This document shows positions 9,707 to 18,859 of a stretch of 64,000 nt of DNA, piece by piece; the stretch's first letter is position 1; each line of letters starts with the position of its first letter. The position numbers were made by a program, and so were the translations under genes. The notes under the pieces were generated by a model, which made no database searches, was not told where the DNA came from, and saw only the letters and a list, made by a program, of their open reading frames with translations. This DNA comes from Rheinheimera pacifica (lineage in GTDB: Bacteria > Pseudomonadota > Gammaproteobacteria > Enterobacterales > Alteromonadaceae), in the NCBI RefSeq assembly GCF_900108485.1, contig NZ_FNXF01000002.1:310001-374000 (forward strand), written 5' to 3'.

Positions 9707-11521
9707 ATGAAACGTCAAACAATAACAACAATCTGGTTGATCATGCTGCTATTGGGCCTGGCAAGCTGCAAGTCTTCAGAAAAAAATCAAGGCGATAAAA
9801 CGTCTGTGGCACAATTACAGCAGGTGAAGCTTAATGGCCGAAACTACTGGCTAGCACTACCCAGAGGTTATCAGGCTGCAAATAGTTACAAATTATTATT
9901 AGCTTTTCACCCCTCAGGTGGCAATGGTAAAGACATGCAATCATTCACCCACTTTGATCAAATCAGTAATGAATATATTGTCGCTTATCCAGACTCCGAG
10001 CAGGTGGAATGGAACGAAGGTTGCAACTGCAATATTGCACATCGGTTGGGAGCCGATGACCTGGGGTTTACTTCACGTATAATCACTGACATTCAAAGCC
10101 GCCATAACGTGATACCAGACGAAGTATACGCTGCAGGCTATTCTCAAGGCGGACTTTTTGTACAAAATCTGGCATGTAACCTGCCACAGCTATTTAAAGC
10201 TGTGGCCGTGGTAGCTGCACCGATGTCAATCCAGCTGGCATCGAGTTGCTCACCATCGACTGCAGTCTCTCTAATGATGGTACATGGTACTGACGACACA
10301 GTCCTGCCCTACAATGGCATGGTTCATCACAACTTTGGACTTATCAGCTCTGCGGATGCAATAGCTTTAATAGCTGGAAAAAACGATGCTTTGCCTTATG
10401 CATTACACAAAACGCAGGTTGCACCACATACCCATCTAACCAGTTATCACAATGGTACACAAAAGTTTCAGCTGTACAGTGTGCAAGGCGGAGGTCATAC
10501 CTGGCAGTTTGCTGGTTTTGACACCAGCCGCCAGATCCTGAACTTTTTTGCTGAAGTAGAACAGCCTGAGTTACCTGAGCACTCTCAGTTAGTATCAACT
10601 GAGCAGGGGCAATTCCATGTTCGGGCGATGGGGATGGATAACCCTGGGCCTGCAGTAGTATTGTTGGCAGGACCTAATTATAACTATCACAGCGACAGTG
10701 CATGGTTTGCTGCACTACAGCCATTACTGGCAAAGCAGTACCGGGTATACAGTATTGACAGGCTGGGTAATGCATATAGCAGTAATACTGAGGAGTTATC
10801 TTATCGCCGTTTTGCCGATGACCTGGCGGCAGTGCTGCAACAGTTACAGGAAATACAACTGGCGTTGGTCGCCTTTTCCAGCAGTAGCATAAGTGCGCGT
10901 TGGTTTTATCAGCAGCATCAGCAGCAGTTTGATATTAAAGCCATGGTGTATATTGACCCCGATATTCCGCTGCCGCATTCGTTAAGTTTGTATCAGGGCT
11001 ACCCTGCAGACTGGTATCTGGCGAATTTACCGGCTTTACTGCCCCACCTGGCGGGCGGCAACTGGACTGGCAGAACCAAAGATAAGCTCGATGTTGAATA
11101 TCAGGAAGTGCAGCAGTTAGTGGCACAGCATAATGTGCAGTTGGACTGGAGCTACTTTGAACAGATTATGCAGCTACGTTTACTTATTCCACAGCAACAG
11201 GCCCGTGCCAGGGAAATTGCAGCTTATATCGCGGACTTAGACGGCTATGCTCAGTTGCCAATGGTGTCTGCAATACCCGTCAGCGTAATTGACAGTGACT
11301 TTGAACAACAGCAGATAGATCTGGCACAAGACGAGCCCGAACTGGCTGCAGCGCTGCGCCTGTGGCAACAGGAAGGCAGTGCCTGGAGTGCTGAGCAGGC
11401 TTTAATTTCAAATGGTCAATATATTGCGCTAAGTAATAGCGACCATCTGGTGCCGGTGCAAAAACCAGAGCAAATCAAACAGGCACTGGATTGGCTATTT
11501 AGAGCACTACAGCTGCCTTAA
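9707..11521 (+). CDS. Lipoprotein with two fused alpha/beta-hydrolase domains
   Basis: A 604-residue protein with a lipoprotein signal (GLASC lipobox, about Cys21). Residues about 40-285 resemble secreted PHB-depolymerase/feruloyl-esterase-type hydrolases: LPRGYQ...LLLAFHPSGGNG, nucleophile Ser146 in GYSQG, Asp in GTDDTVLPY and His in GGGHTW. Residues about 300-600 form a second hydrolase fold. Its nucleophile elbow reads AFSSS (Ser391) instead of GxSxG, with a candidate Asp in VIDSDFE and His in SNSDHLV. Ribosome site AGGAAA precedes the ATG. It is convergent with dgt, the two stops overlapping by three bases. Probable ester hydrolase anchored in the envelope; substrate unknown. Confidence 0.8.
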   Translation: MKRQTITTIWLIMLLLGLASCKSSEKNQGDKTSVAQLQQVKLNGRNYWLALPRGYQAANSYKLLLAFHPSGGNGKDMQSFTHFDQISNEYIVAYPDSEQVEWNEGCNCNIAHRLGADDLGFTSRIITDIQSRHNVIPDEVYAAGYSQGGLFVQNLACNLPQLFKAVAVVAAPMSIQLASSCSPSTAVSLMMVHGTDDTVLPYNGMVHHNFGLISSADAIALIAGKNDALPYALHKTQVAPHTHLTSYHNGTQKFQLYSVQGGGHTWQFAGFDTSRQILNFFAEVEQPELPEHSQLVSTEQGQFHVRAMGMDNPGPAVVLLAGPNYNYHSDSAWFAALQPLLAKQYRVYSIDRLGNAYSSNTEELSYRRFADDLAAVLQQLQEIQLALVAFSSSSISARWFYQQHQQQFDIKAMVYIDPDIPLPHSLSLYQGYPADWYLANLPALLPHLAGGNWTGRTKDKLDVEYQEVQQLVAQHNVQLDWSYFEQIMQLRLLIPQQQARAREIAAYIADLDGYAQLPMVSAIPVSVIDSDFEQQQIDLAQDEPELAAALRLWQQEGSAWSAEQALISNGQYIALSNSDHLVPVQKPEQIKQALDWLFRALQLP

Positions 11522-12975
11522 CCGCTCTGGCAATTTACCAGTGTCTGGTACTCGTCAAAGGCAAAATGGTCGGTCATGCCGCTGATAAAATCCTGCAATA
11601 AACGGCAGCGGTAATACAACTCCAGCGCGTTGTCGTCCGGGGCTATTTGCGCTACTGCAAGCTGGTAGGCCGCCAGATGTTTATTGGGCAGCCGGTGTGC
11701 CAGCCGTTGCTGTTGGGCTAAATGATAACCGTCGTTTTGCAGTACAGCAGCAAAATCGGCACGCGATAACAGCAACAACGGCTGATAACTGCCAAGCAAA
11801 CCGGCAATAATGCGAAAGCCCTGTAGCTCCAGTGTTTCTACCTCAGGTTGGTTAAACACAAACTGGCGGGCAACCTGTTTAAAGGTGGCGGTAATAGCAT
11901 GATACTGGCTGCCATCTTCCAGCAGGGCGCGATTTAAACTGCCGTCATAAACTGCAGCAATATTGCTGATAAACTGACCTGCTGCATGGCGTACCAGTGG
12001 GTGTATCATCATGACACGCAATCTGATAAAAAACGTCGAGGCGGTATTTACCGGCTCAGCCTCAGCGCTGTCCAGCGCGGTTTTAATCAGTGCAGAAAAG
12101 CTGGCGCTGCCACCGCGCTGGGTAGTGATTAAACGGCCGTCAGGCTCAAGCTCAGCAAAGGCAATGTTAAGCTGGTGAGCCAGTTCTTTGAGGTTGAATA
12201 AGCCTTTTTCTACTGCATCTTCAATATCGGCCAGGCAATACGAAATGTCGTCTGCCGCCTCCATAATATACGTCAGCGGGTGGCGGCAGCCCGGGGCGGT
12301 GTCCAGTTCTTGCCACAATTGGTCAACAAACGGCTGCTCAGAGAAATAATATCCCGGCTTTTTCTGCAAATAGCTCAGGCTGTGCTGCTTATCGGGTTTA
12401 GTGGCGGTGGCGCAGCGGGTGTATTTTAAAATACAGGCAGTTTGCGCATAGGTCAGGTTCATGCGCTGTAAGCTGTGCACCAGCCGTATAGCCTGGGCAT
12501 TGCCTTCAAACTGTGCCAGCTCGACGCACAGTGTCTGCCATAAGGCGTTATCCTGCAGCTTATGGCGCGTGGTCAGTTCAGGCAGTATCTGGCTAAACCA
12601 GGTGTTAATAGCACTTTCACCACTGTGGCCGAACGGTGGGTTGCCGACATCGTGCAGCAGGCAGGCCATTTCTACCAGCGACTCCATTGGCCGCTCCAGC
12701 TCAGTTAAGCCATATTCTGCCAGTTGTTGCGGTGTTAGCAGGCGGAATATCGACTGCACAATAAAGCGGCCGCTTTGTTGCACCTCCAGCGAATGGGTTA
12801 AACGGCTGCGTACAGCGGCGTTACGCTCCAGCGGAAACACCTGGGTTTTCTGCTGTAAGCGGCGCACAGCTGCAGAGTTGATAATACGGCCACGATCACT
12901 TTCCAGCGCACTTTGTAAATCACTGCGGCTGCTTTGCAACGGGCGATCTGCTTTGATTTTATTGCAAAAATCCAT
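11518..12975 (-). CDS. dgt: dGTP triphosphohydrolase
   Basis: Deoxyguanosinetriphosphate triphosphohydrolase, which removes tripolyphosphate from dGTP. The ATG at 12975 gives 485 residues beginning MDFCNKIKADRP, matching the E. coli-type N-terminus. The frame stays open upstream to 13086, but those 37 residues are not family-like. Signatures are ESDRGRIINSAAVRRLQQKTQVF, LTHSLEVQQSGR, the HD metal motif in CLLHDVGNPPFGHSG, and ADDISYCLADIEDA. Cytoplasmic. Not obviously in an operon with the ABC genes upstream, which are 160 bases away. Confidence 0.95.
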   Translation of the reverse strand: MDFCNKIKADRPLQSSRSDLQSALESDRGRIINSAAVRRLQQKTQVFPLERNAAVRSRLTHSLEVQQSGRFIVQSIFRLLTPQQLAEYGLTELERPMESLVEMACLLHDVGNPPFGHSGESAINTWFSQILPELTTRHKLQDNALWQTLCVELAQFEGNAQAIRLVHSLQRMNLTYAQTACILKYTRCATATKPDKQHSLSYLQKKPGYYFSEQPFVDQLWQELDTAPGCRHPLTYIMEAADDISYCLADIEDAVEKGLFNLKELAHQLNIAFAELEPDGRLITTQRGGSASFSALIKTALDSAEAEPVNTASTFFIRLRVMMIHPLVRHAAGQFISNIAAVYDGSLNRALLEDGSQYHAITATFKQVARQFVFNQPEVETLELQGFRIIAGLLGSYQPLLLLSRADFAAVLQNDGYHLAQQQRLAHRLPNKHLAAYQLAVAQIAPDDNALELYYRCRLLQDFISGMTDHFAFDEYQTLVNCQSG

Positions 12976-13135
12976 AAAGGTATCCGGTATTGCACCAATT
13001 GGCCCAGTGTGGCGCAAAAGCCGGCTACCTGTAAAGGTGAAACTACAACCAGCTGTTTTGGCATTCGCTTCTATTAACAATACCAATCACTACCGCAGAC
13101 TCGCCTTTTTTAACCGGCGGTGTTTCATTATAACC

Positions 13136-14383
13136 TTAGGGTTCAAAGACTGGCCGGGCGTCCAAGGCTTCTGCATGGTATTTATCGTCGTTGAACAACA
13201 GCGGATAGTAAAAATGACGCAGTTGCGCGTGAAAATCTCTTACTTTTTGCTCATAGCGCCATGCTGCTTTCGCGTCTGTGTGCGCCCAATCGGTAAGAGT
13301 TCTTTGCAGTAAGGTTGCCGGTGATAACCATGCTACCCAACCCGCTGCCCGATATTTATCTGCTGCGGTTTGCTGATAAGCTTGCGCTAATGGCTTGGCC
13401 GCTTCATCCCCCAGTTGCTGAAAGGCGTAATACCATTTCCATTCAAACAGCGATTTTACCTGCGTTTTGCCAGCCCACTCCGGGTGAGATACCACAAAAG
13501 CCTGCATGGTTGTTTCAATAGGAATATCCCAGGCATCATTTACCGCTTCACGCTGGGTCAGCAGAATATCGCCGCCTTGCGGGCCATGAAAGCTTTTATC
13601 AATTGCGACATTGGCGACAGCAGGAATAATAAAGGTGGTTAATAACCAAAAGCCGATTAAAAACGAGGCCAGTACCGGGGCAGAAAAGCTAAAACGTGCC
13701 ACCCAATAACACAGTAATGACCATAGCAGAATATAAACCAGCACTATAAATATAACCGATAGCATTAACCCGGCAGAGACACCATTGAATATAGCGCCAG
13801 CGATAAAAGGCAGCACAAGCACTAACCACAACGCCAGCACAACAACTGCGGCGCGTAATGGCCACAAACTATAGCCCGTGCGCGCAGTAATGGATAAAAA
13901 GTCTAACCGGCCGGCAGCCCGCTCGCTTGCCCGCAAGTCATGCAGTAACAATATCAGCAGTAATGGCGCAATAACGGCGATAACAAAGGTAAAATCGATG
14001 CGACCAACCATTGCCAGCTCAGGGTTTTGGGTATCAGACTCATGAATTTGCCCTTCAAGTGCCAGCATGCGAATGCGATGCTTCCATGGGTAAACATCAC
14101 GTACGCCTGCAGCGGCAAAGGCCAGGGAAGATGGCGGCGCATAAGTCAGATGGAAAGTATAATAAGCAAGGAGACCCGGCTCATCATAGCGCTGTGCTAC
14201 ATCGGCTTGATCCTGTTGATCGGCTTTTTGCATACGTTCTATGGTGGCATGTTGCTGTGCGACTTCCACGCTGCCGGTCCACACAGAAAATAAAGCCAGT
14301 AGAAAACCCACCAAAAGCACTAAAGCTACGCTGTTCTTGTGTAAAACAAATCGGGTTTCACGACAAATGTCTAACCAACTCAT
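13136..14383 (-). CDS. ABC-2 type permease, DUF3526 family (second subunit)
   Basis: A 415-residue membrane protein. TM1 is at about 16-36 (SVALVLLVGFLLALFSVWTG), followed by a periplasmic loop of about 95 residues, then five hydrophobic segments (FVIAVIAPLLLILLLH, WPLRAAVVVLALWLVLVLPF, LMLSVIFIVLVYILLWSLLCYW, VLASFLIGFWLLTTFIIPAV) and a long C-terminal hydrophilic part. The loop LHDLRASERAAGRLDFLSI resembles the conserved REREAGTLDFL element of its partner, so the two permeases look like paralogues. Its start overlaps the end of the upstream permease by four bases (ATGA). Substrate unknown. Confidence 0.83.
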   Translation of the reverse strand: MSWLDICRETRFVLHKNSVALVLLVGFLLALFSVWTGSVEVAQQHATIERMQKADQQDQADVAQRYDEPGLLAYYTFHLTYAPPSSLAFAAAGVRDVYPWKHRIRMLALEGQIHESDTQNPELAMVGRIDFTFVIAVIAPLLLILLLHDLRASERAAGRLDFLSITARTGYSLWPLRAAVVVLALWLVLVLPFIAGAIFNGVSAGLMLSVIFIVLVYILLWSLLCYWVARFSFSAPVLASFLIGFWLLTTFIIPAVANVAIDKSFHGPQGGDILLTQREAVNDAWDIPIETTMQAFVVSHPEWAGKTQVKSLFEWKWYYAFQQLGDEAAKPLAQAYQQTAADKYRAAGWVAWLSPATLLQRTLTDWAHTDAKAAWRYEQKVRDFHAQLRHFYYPLLFNDDKYHAEALDARPVFEP

Positions 14384-15828
14384 ATACGTCTACCTGCGAA
14401 TAAAATAAATCCCAACACCACAGCCATGGCACAAAATAGCTGTAACAACGCCATAATGCTGTTGGCAAAACGTTGCGTTGGCGCTAACGGTGTAAAATGA
14501 AAATCATCCAGTATTTGCCAGTTAGCTGAGCTGACAGTCGCCTCTTGCTTTGCTTGTTGGCTACTATATCTGTTTGCATCTTGCGCGTAGCTAAGCCCTT
14601 CAGCGTGCAGCGTATTCATCGACTGCACAAAGTCATAGCGTATTGTTTCTGCCTCGCGCAGGAAACGTTGGTAGTTTTCCAAATCGGTGCCGGCCAGTTT
14701 CATCGAAGCGGTTTGAATGGCAATAGCAGGTGACAACCAGCCAAATTTGCGGACAATATCAGCCTGAGCTTGTTCACTTTGCATTTTTTGCTCGGCAAAT
14801 TTGTTCAACACTTCCGTATGATGCGCCTCTGAATAGCGTGATACCACACCTCTGAAATTAACCGGTAACTCTTCCACTGTCGCAACGTTATATTGAGCTA
14901 AAAGGTTGTCTTTAAGCGCTTTAAAAGCAGGATCGTTAGCATTGTGCCCGTCGCCTGTGTCACGAATACTTTGTAGCACAGCAAAATCGGTTTCCAGTTT
15001 GCCCTGCGAGGCCAGAGCAACACTGGCAGTGTTGCCGGCAATTCTGGGCAGGATAAGACACATGAGGATCCAAACCGCCATTAAGCCACTAAAACTGGTG
15101 CTGTTAGCGGATGCCAGAGCAGAAACAGCCAGCACGATGCCGCACCAAATAGCCAGATACAGCAGATAGGCAATCACAAAAGCCACCACGGGTAACACCG
15201 CAGCACCGTTTAACAGCGTCAGCAATGCACCCACAACAAGCGGAGCCAGTATTAACAGGCCCGCACCGGCCAGCGCCACAGCTTTACCCAGCATAAGCGT
15301 TAGCGGTGACACCCCCTGCACCTTAAGAAAATCTAAGGTGCCGGCCTCGCGCTCACGGGTCATCACACCGAAGCCCAGTACAATGAGCAGCAGAGGGGTG
15401 AGTACTTGCATGACATAGGCAGGGGTGAGTTTACCGAGCCAGTTTAAGCCACTGCTTTGCTTTTGCTCGGCAAAGGTGGCGCTGTTTTGCTGGTGGCCTT
15501 CAAGAAAAATGGCATTACCGGTAAACGCATCGATACCCGGATCTAATGCACTTAACGGCGGCGGAGCACGAAATAAATAGTGTCCATAGTGGATCATCCG
15601 GTGGGGATGGCGGTCTGGTTGTGCCTCAAACACCTGCTTCGCCTCAGCTTGCATATGCTGACGCTTTTCAGCCGTTGCCGTAATGGCGGCTTGCGTTACC
15701 CACACCGAGGCAATTGCTAACACCAGCGCAATCAGCAACACGGTTTGCGCCAACTTGGAACGTCGCCAGTAGCGCCATTCGTCTTTGGCGATTGCCAATA
15801 CCTTACTACCCATTACCGCGCTACTCAT
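14380..15828 (-). CDS. ABC-2 type permease (first subunit)
   Basis: A 482-residue permease from the ATG at 15828, which sits inside ATGAGTAG and overlaps the ATPase stop; this coupling decides the start, although the frame is open to 15966. One N-terminal span (LAQTVLLIALVLAIASVWV) is followed by a periplasmic loop of about 110 residues, then clustered spans after MTREREAGTLDFLKVQGVSPLTL and a last span near the C-terminus (LFCAMAVVLGFILFAGRRI). This layout resembles NosY/GldF-like ABC-2 transporters. It forms one complex with the ATPase at 15821 and the permease at 13136. The operon may begin with the TonB receptor. Confidence 0.85.
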   Translation of the reverse strand: MSSAVMGSKVLAIAKDEWRYWRRSKLAQTVLLIALVLAIASVWVTQAAITATAEKRQHMQAEAKQVFEAQPDRHPHRMIHYGHYLFRAPPPLSALDPGIDAFTGNAIFLEGHQQNSATFAEQKQSSGLNWLGKLTPAYVMQVLTPLLLIVLGFGVMTREREAGTLDFLKVQGVSPLTLMLGKAVALAGAGLLILAPLVVGALLTLLNGAAVLPVVAFVIAYLLYLAIWCGIVLAVSALASANSTSFSGLMAVWILMCLILPRIAGNTASVALASQGKLETDFAVLQSIRDTGDGHNANDPAFKALKDNLLAQYNVATVEELPVNFRGVVSRYSEAHHTEVLNKFAEQKMQSEQAQADIVRKFGWLSPAIAIQTASMKLAGTDLENYQRFLREAETIRYDFVQSMNTLHAEGLSYAQDANRYSSQQAKQEATVSSANWQILDDFHFTPLAPTQRFANSIMALLQLFCAMAVVLGFILFAGRRI

Positions 15829-16546
15829 TGTGCGCCCCGGCAGTAAACGCTTTGTGCACGACCTCAGAGTCGATATTGCCGTGTTCGGGCGCGTCGAACA
15901 TACCGACAATTTCTCCGTTGTGCAGTAAGCCAATACGGTCAGCGACATGACAGGCACCATAAACATCGTGGGTTACCATAAAAATAGTAGAGCCCTGCGC
16001 GGCCAACTGTTTTACTAAACGGTTGAATTCATCAATGGCAACAGGGTCCAGGCCGGATGTAGGTTCATCTAAAAACAAAATGGGCGCGTCACGCAGCAAT
16101 GCCAGGGCAATGGCGGTTTTTTGCCGCATGCCTTTTGAATAACCAGCCAGTGCTGAATTCCAGGATGCTTCCTGCAATGCAACACGCTGTAAAGCTTCAG
16201 CAATATCGCCAGCTGTCTTTTGCTTACCAGACAATGATAAAAAATATTTTATATTTTCAATCGCCGTTAAATGGCCGTACAGCATGACAGACTCAGGCAA
16301 ATAAGCGACTTTTTGCCGCACAATATCCGGTTGCTGGTGCACATTAACCCCTGCCAATGACACAGAGCCGGATGATGGCGTCATAAGACCAAGAAAGGTT
16401 TTAATGGTAGTGGATTTACCTGCGCCATTACCGCCCAGCAGCGCCATTACTTCGCCTTTTCGGGCACTAAAGGAAACATTCTTCAATATTTGCTTTTCTT
16501 TTACGTTAACGCATAAATTTGAAGCACTTATAACCAGTTCCTGCAT
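15821..16546 (-). CDS. ABC transporter ATP-binding protein
   Basis: A 241-residue ATPase of the CcmA/NosF-like type. Walker A is GGNGAGKST (38-46), the signature is a YSKGMRQK variant, Walker B is LFLDEPTSGLDP, and the H-loop is in MVTHD. It powers the two permeases that follow with overlapping reading frames. It starts 58 bases after the TonB receptor stop with no visible terminator between, so receptor and transporter are probably cotranscribed. Transport direction is not determined; the family usually exports. Confidence 0.92.
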   Translation of the reverse strand: MQELVISASNLCVNVKEKQILKNVSFSARKGEVMALLGGNGAGKSTTIKTFLGLMTPSSGSVSLAGVNVHQQPDIVRQKVAYLPESVMLYGHLTAIENIKYFLSLSGKQKTAGDIAEALQRVALQEASWNSALAGYSKGMRQKTAIALALLRDAPILFLDEPTSGLDPVAIDEFNRLVKQLAAQGSTIFMVTHDVYGACHVADRIGLLHNGEIVGMFDAPEHGNIDSEVVHKAFTAGAHNE

Positions 16547-16604
16547 TTTAAATCATCCCGAAATTCAATAAAAAATATTACATGTAGTGGGGAAAGCCTT
16601 AACT

Positions 16605-18728
16605 TCAGAACTGATATTTCACACTAACACTGTAGTTTACCGGCGAACCCGGCAGGTTCCATAACTTATGGTACGAGTTCTCAATGTATTCTTCATTAAA
16701 CAGGTTATTTACATCAAACTTCAGGCTAAGCTGTTGGCTTAAATCGACAGACGCTGCCAGGTTAACCAGGGTATACGACGGTAAAATGTAGTTCGCATCG
16801 GTTGTTTCACCCACGCGGTCACCCACGTGGCGTACCGTTACAGCAAAGAAAGCGTCTTTGGCTAATACCTGAGTAAAGTGATTCACAGAGATATAGCCAG
16901 AGTGTTTAGCGATGTTGATTAACCGTGAGCCTTTAGCAATAGGCACACCCCACTCGAGATTGGTTGCCTCTTTAGCAGTTTTTGCGTCAACGTAGGCATA
17001 GCCCAGGTCGATACTGGTGCTGGTTGTCAGGCTGGTCGTTAGCTGAAATTCAATACCTTGGCTTGCTACTTCACCTAAGGTTGCTGAAAAATTGGAGTTT
17101 GGTACAGCCGTCAACATATTGGTTTTTTCTGCATCGAAAATAGCAACACTACCTGAGAAACGTCCGGCGAGATTTTGCCATTTAGCACCGATTTCAAAAG
17201 AGCTGGTTTCTTCAGGCGCAAAGGCATTTCTGTCAGAATCCAGCCCCGGATTGGGTCTGAAGCCTTCAGCATAACTGGTGTACAAATTCACACTGTCGGT
17301 AATTTGATAAACAAAACCGGCCCGTGGTGTGAATTGTGTTTTATCCTGGCTTTGAGATACTTCACTGATTCTGTTGAAAATATCTTGCTCAAACCGATCT
17401 ACGCGAAACCCGAGCAGTAACTTCGTTTTCTCTGTCAGTTCAATCAAGTCCTGGGCATAAAAACCTAAGCCTTGCTGTTTTTCATCCGTCAGTGTTGCCG
17501 GTAACACTGCGGGGCGGAAGATGGTGTAATCAGGATTATTCGGGTCAATGCTATAGGTTGTATCGCCAGATCCCCAGGCTGTTCGCCACAATCTGTAATC
17601 AGTGTCCAGGTGATAGTTGTAATAATCCAGACCGACCAAGATATTATTCACAAAACCGGCAAGTTCGGTGTTACCACTTAGCTCAAAACGTAAAGAGAGA
17701 TCCCGCGCCTGGTAATCGCGCTCTCTGCGTTGTCTTGATAAGCGATTAGGATCAGTTAACAGCAACTGCCTGCCATCTGATAACTCTGTATCTGATGATT
17801 GCCCCTTCATGGATGAATCTCTGTAGGCAAAACCGGTTAACAGGTGCCAATCCTGACTCAGTGTATGATTTAAGATCAATTGATGACCAAAGGCTTTAAC
17901 TTCGTGAGCACGGTCCCGAATATCACCATAAAAATCGCTGGGATTGGCCGCGTCAAAATCGTTATCTAAAATATAAACACCACGATCCAGTGGTTTTTCC
18001 TGATCAAGAATTTCCATCTCGTAGCTGAGGCTGGTCTGGTCAGAAATATTCCAGATAAAAGAGGGGTTTAAGGTTAGATTTTTAAAGAAAACATGATCCC
18101 GGTGTGTATCAGAATCTTCATAAGCACCGGTAATACGGTAAGCACTGGCATCGTTAAGGCCGTTAGTGTAGTCAAATTCCAGTGCTTTCTTGTTGTAGTT
18201 TCCTACTGTTGCCTGCAGGTAACCCTGCGCATCAAACAGCGGTTTCTTGGTAATCACATTGATGGTGCCACCAGGCTCTCCCTGGCCGTATAGCGCGGAA
18301 CCTGGCCCTTTCATAACTTCAATGGTTTCAATATTTACCGTACTTCTGTTGCCGCTGTAGCCGCGTACGTTAAAACCATTGATTAAGTAGCCAGTTGGGT
18401 TGGATTCATCGCCCGAAAAACCGCGGATAGCAAAGCTATCAAACATACCACCAGAGTTGTTTTGTCTAACGATAGACGCTGAAAAGTCTAAGGCGTCACT
18501 AAAACGTGTAATGCCCTCGTTTTCTAATTTATCAACACTAATGCGATCTATGGCTTGCGGCGTATCAATAAGTGGTACATTGCCACGATAAGGCTGCCAG
18601 TGTTTTTTAACTTCAATATGCTCAATACCGGCATTAGCCTCTTGATGTTGAATGGTATTGTTGCCGGTATTTTGGGCTGCTGCACTGGTAGAGATAGCGA
18701 GTAACGAAAATAAAAACCGCTTTTTCAT
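16605..18728 (-). CDS. TonB-dependent siderophore-type receptor
   Basis: A 707-residue outer-membrane receptor. A signal peptide (cleavage after SAAAQ), a TonB-box-like IEHIEVKKHW, and a plug domain (DTPQAIDRISVDKLEN...FAIRGFSGDES...VEVMKGPGSALYGQGEPGGTINVITKKP) are followed by a 22-strand-type barrel ending in YQF. The plug wording is that of the FhuA/FpvA siderophore group. No clear Fur box was found upstream. Instead TGTTATAACA, a short palindrome, lies near 18764. The ABC genes directly downstream suggest a shared substrate (inference). Confidence 0.93.
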   Translation of the reverse strand: MKKRFLFSLLAISTSAAAQNTGNNTIQHQEANAGIEHIEVKKHWQPYRGNVPLIDTPQAIDRISVDKLENEGITRFSDALDFSASIVRQNNSGGMFDSFAIRGFSGDESNPTGYLINGFNVRGYSGNRSTVNIETIEVMKGPGSALYGQGEPGGTINVITKKPLFDAQGYLQATVGNYNKKALEFDYTNGLNDASAYRITGAYEDSDTHRDHVFFKNLTLNPSFIWNISDQTSLSYEMEILDQEKPLDRGVYILDNDFDAANPSDFYGDIRDRAHEVKAFGHQLILNHTLSQDWHLLTGFAYRDSSMKGQSSDTELSDGRQLLLTDPNRLSRQRRERDYQARDLSLRFELSGNTELAGFVNNILVGLDYYNYHLDTDYRLWRTAWGSGDTTYSIDPNNPDYTIFRPAVLPATLTDEKQQGLGFYAQDLIELTEKTKLLLGFRVDRFEQDIFNRISEVSQSQDKTQFTPRAGFVYQITDSVNLYTSYAEGFRPNPGLDSDRNAFAPEETSSFEIGAKWQNLAGRFSGSVAIFDAEKTNMLTAVPNSNFSATLGEVASQGIEFQLTTSLTTSTSIDLGYAYVDAKTAKEATNLEWGVPIAKGSRLINIAKHSGYISVNHFTQVLAKDAFFAVTVRHVGDRVGETTDANYILPSYTLVNLAASVDLSQQLSLKFDVNNLFNEEYIENSYHKLWNLPGSPVNYSVSVKYQF

Positions 18729-18859
18729 CTGTCTTACTGCTTGCGGAAAATGATTGGTTTATGAATGTTATAACATCACAACTACCATCGCAATGAAACT
18801 GCGTAAAACTTGAGGCATAAAGCAGGTACTAAGCGTTGAGTGCGTTACCGCCTACGATA

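Noticed and set aside
12461..13312. Open frame of 283 codons on the plus strand
   Set aside because: It lies antisense to dgt, whose family motifs are unmistakable; the plus-strand translation is Ser/Cys/Arg-rich with no recognisable fold.
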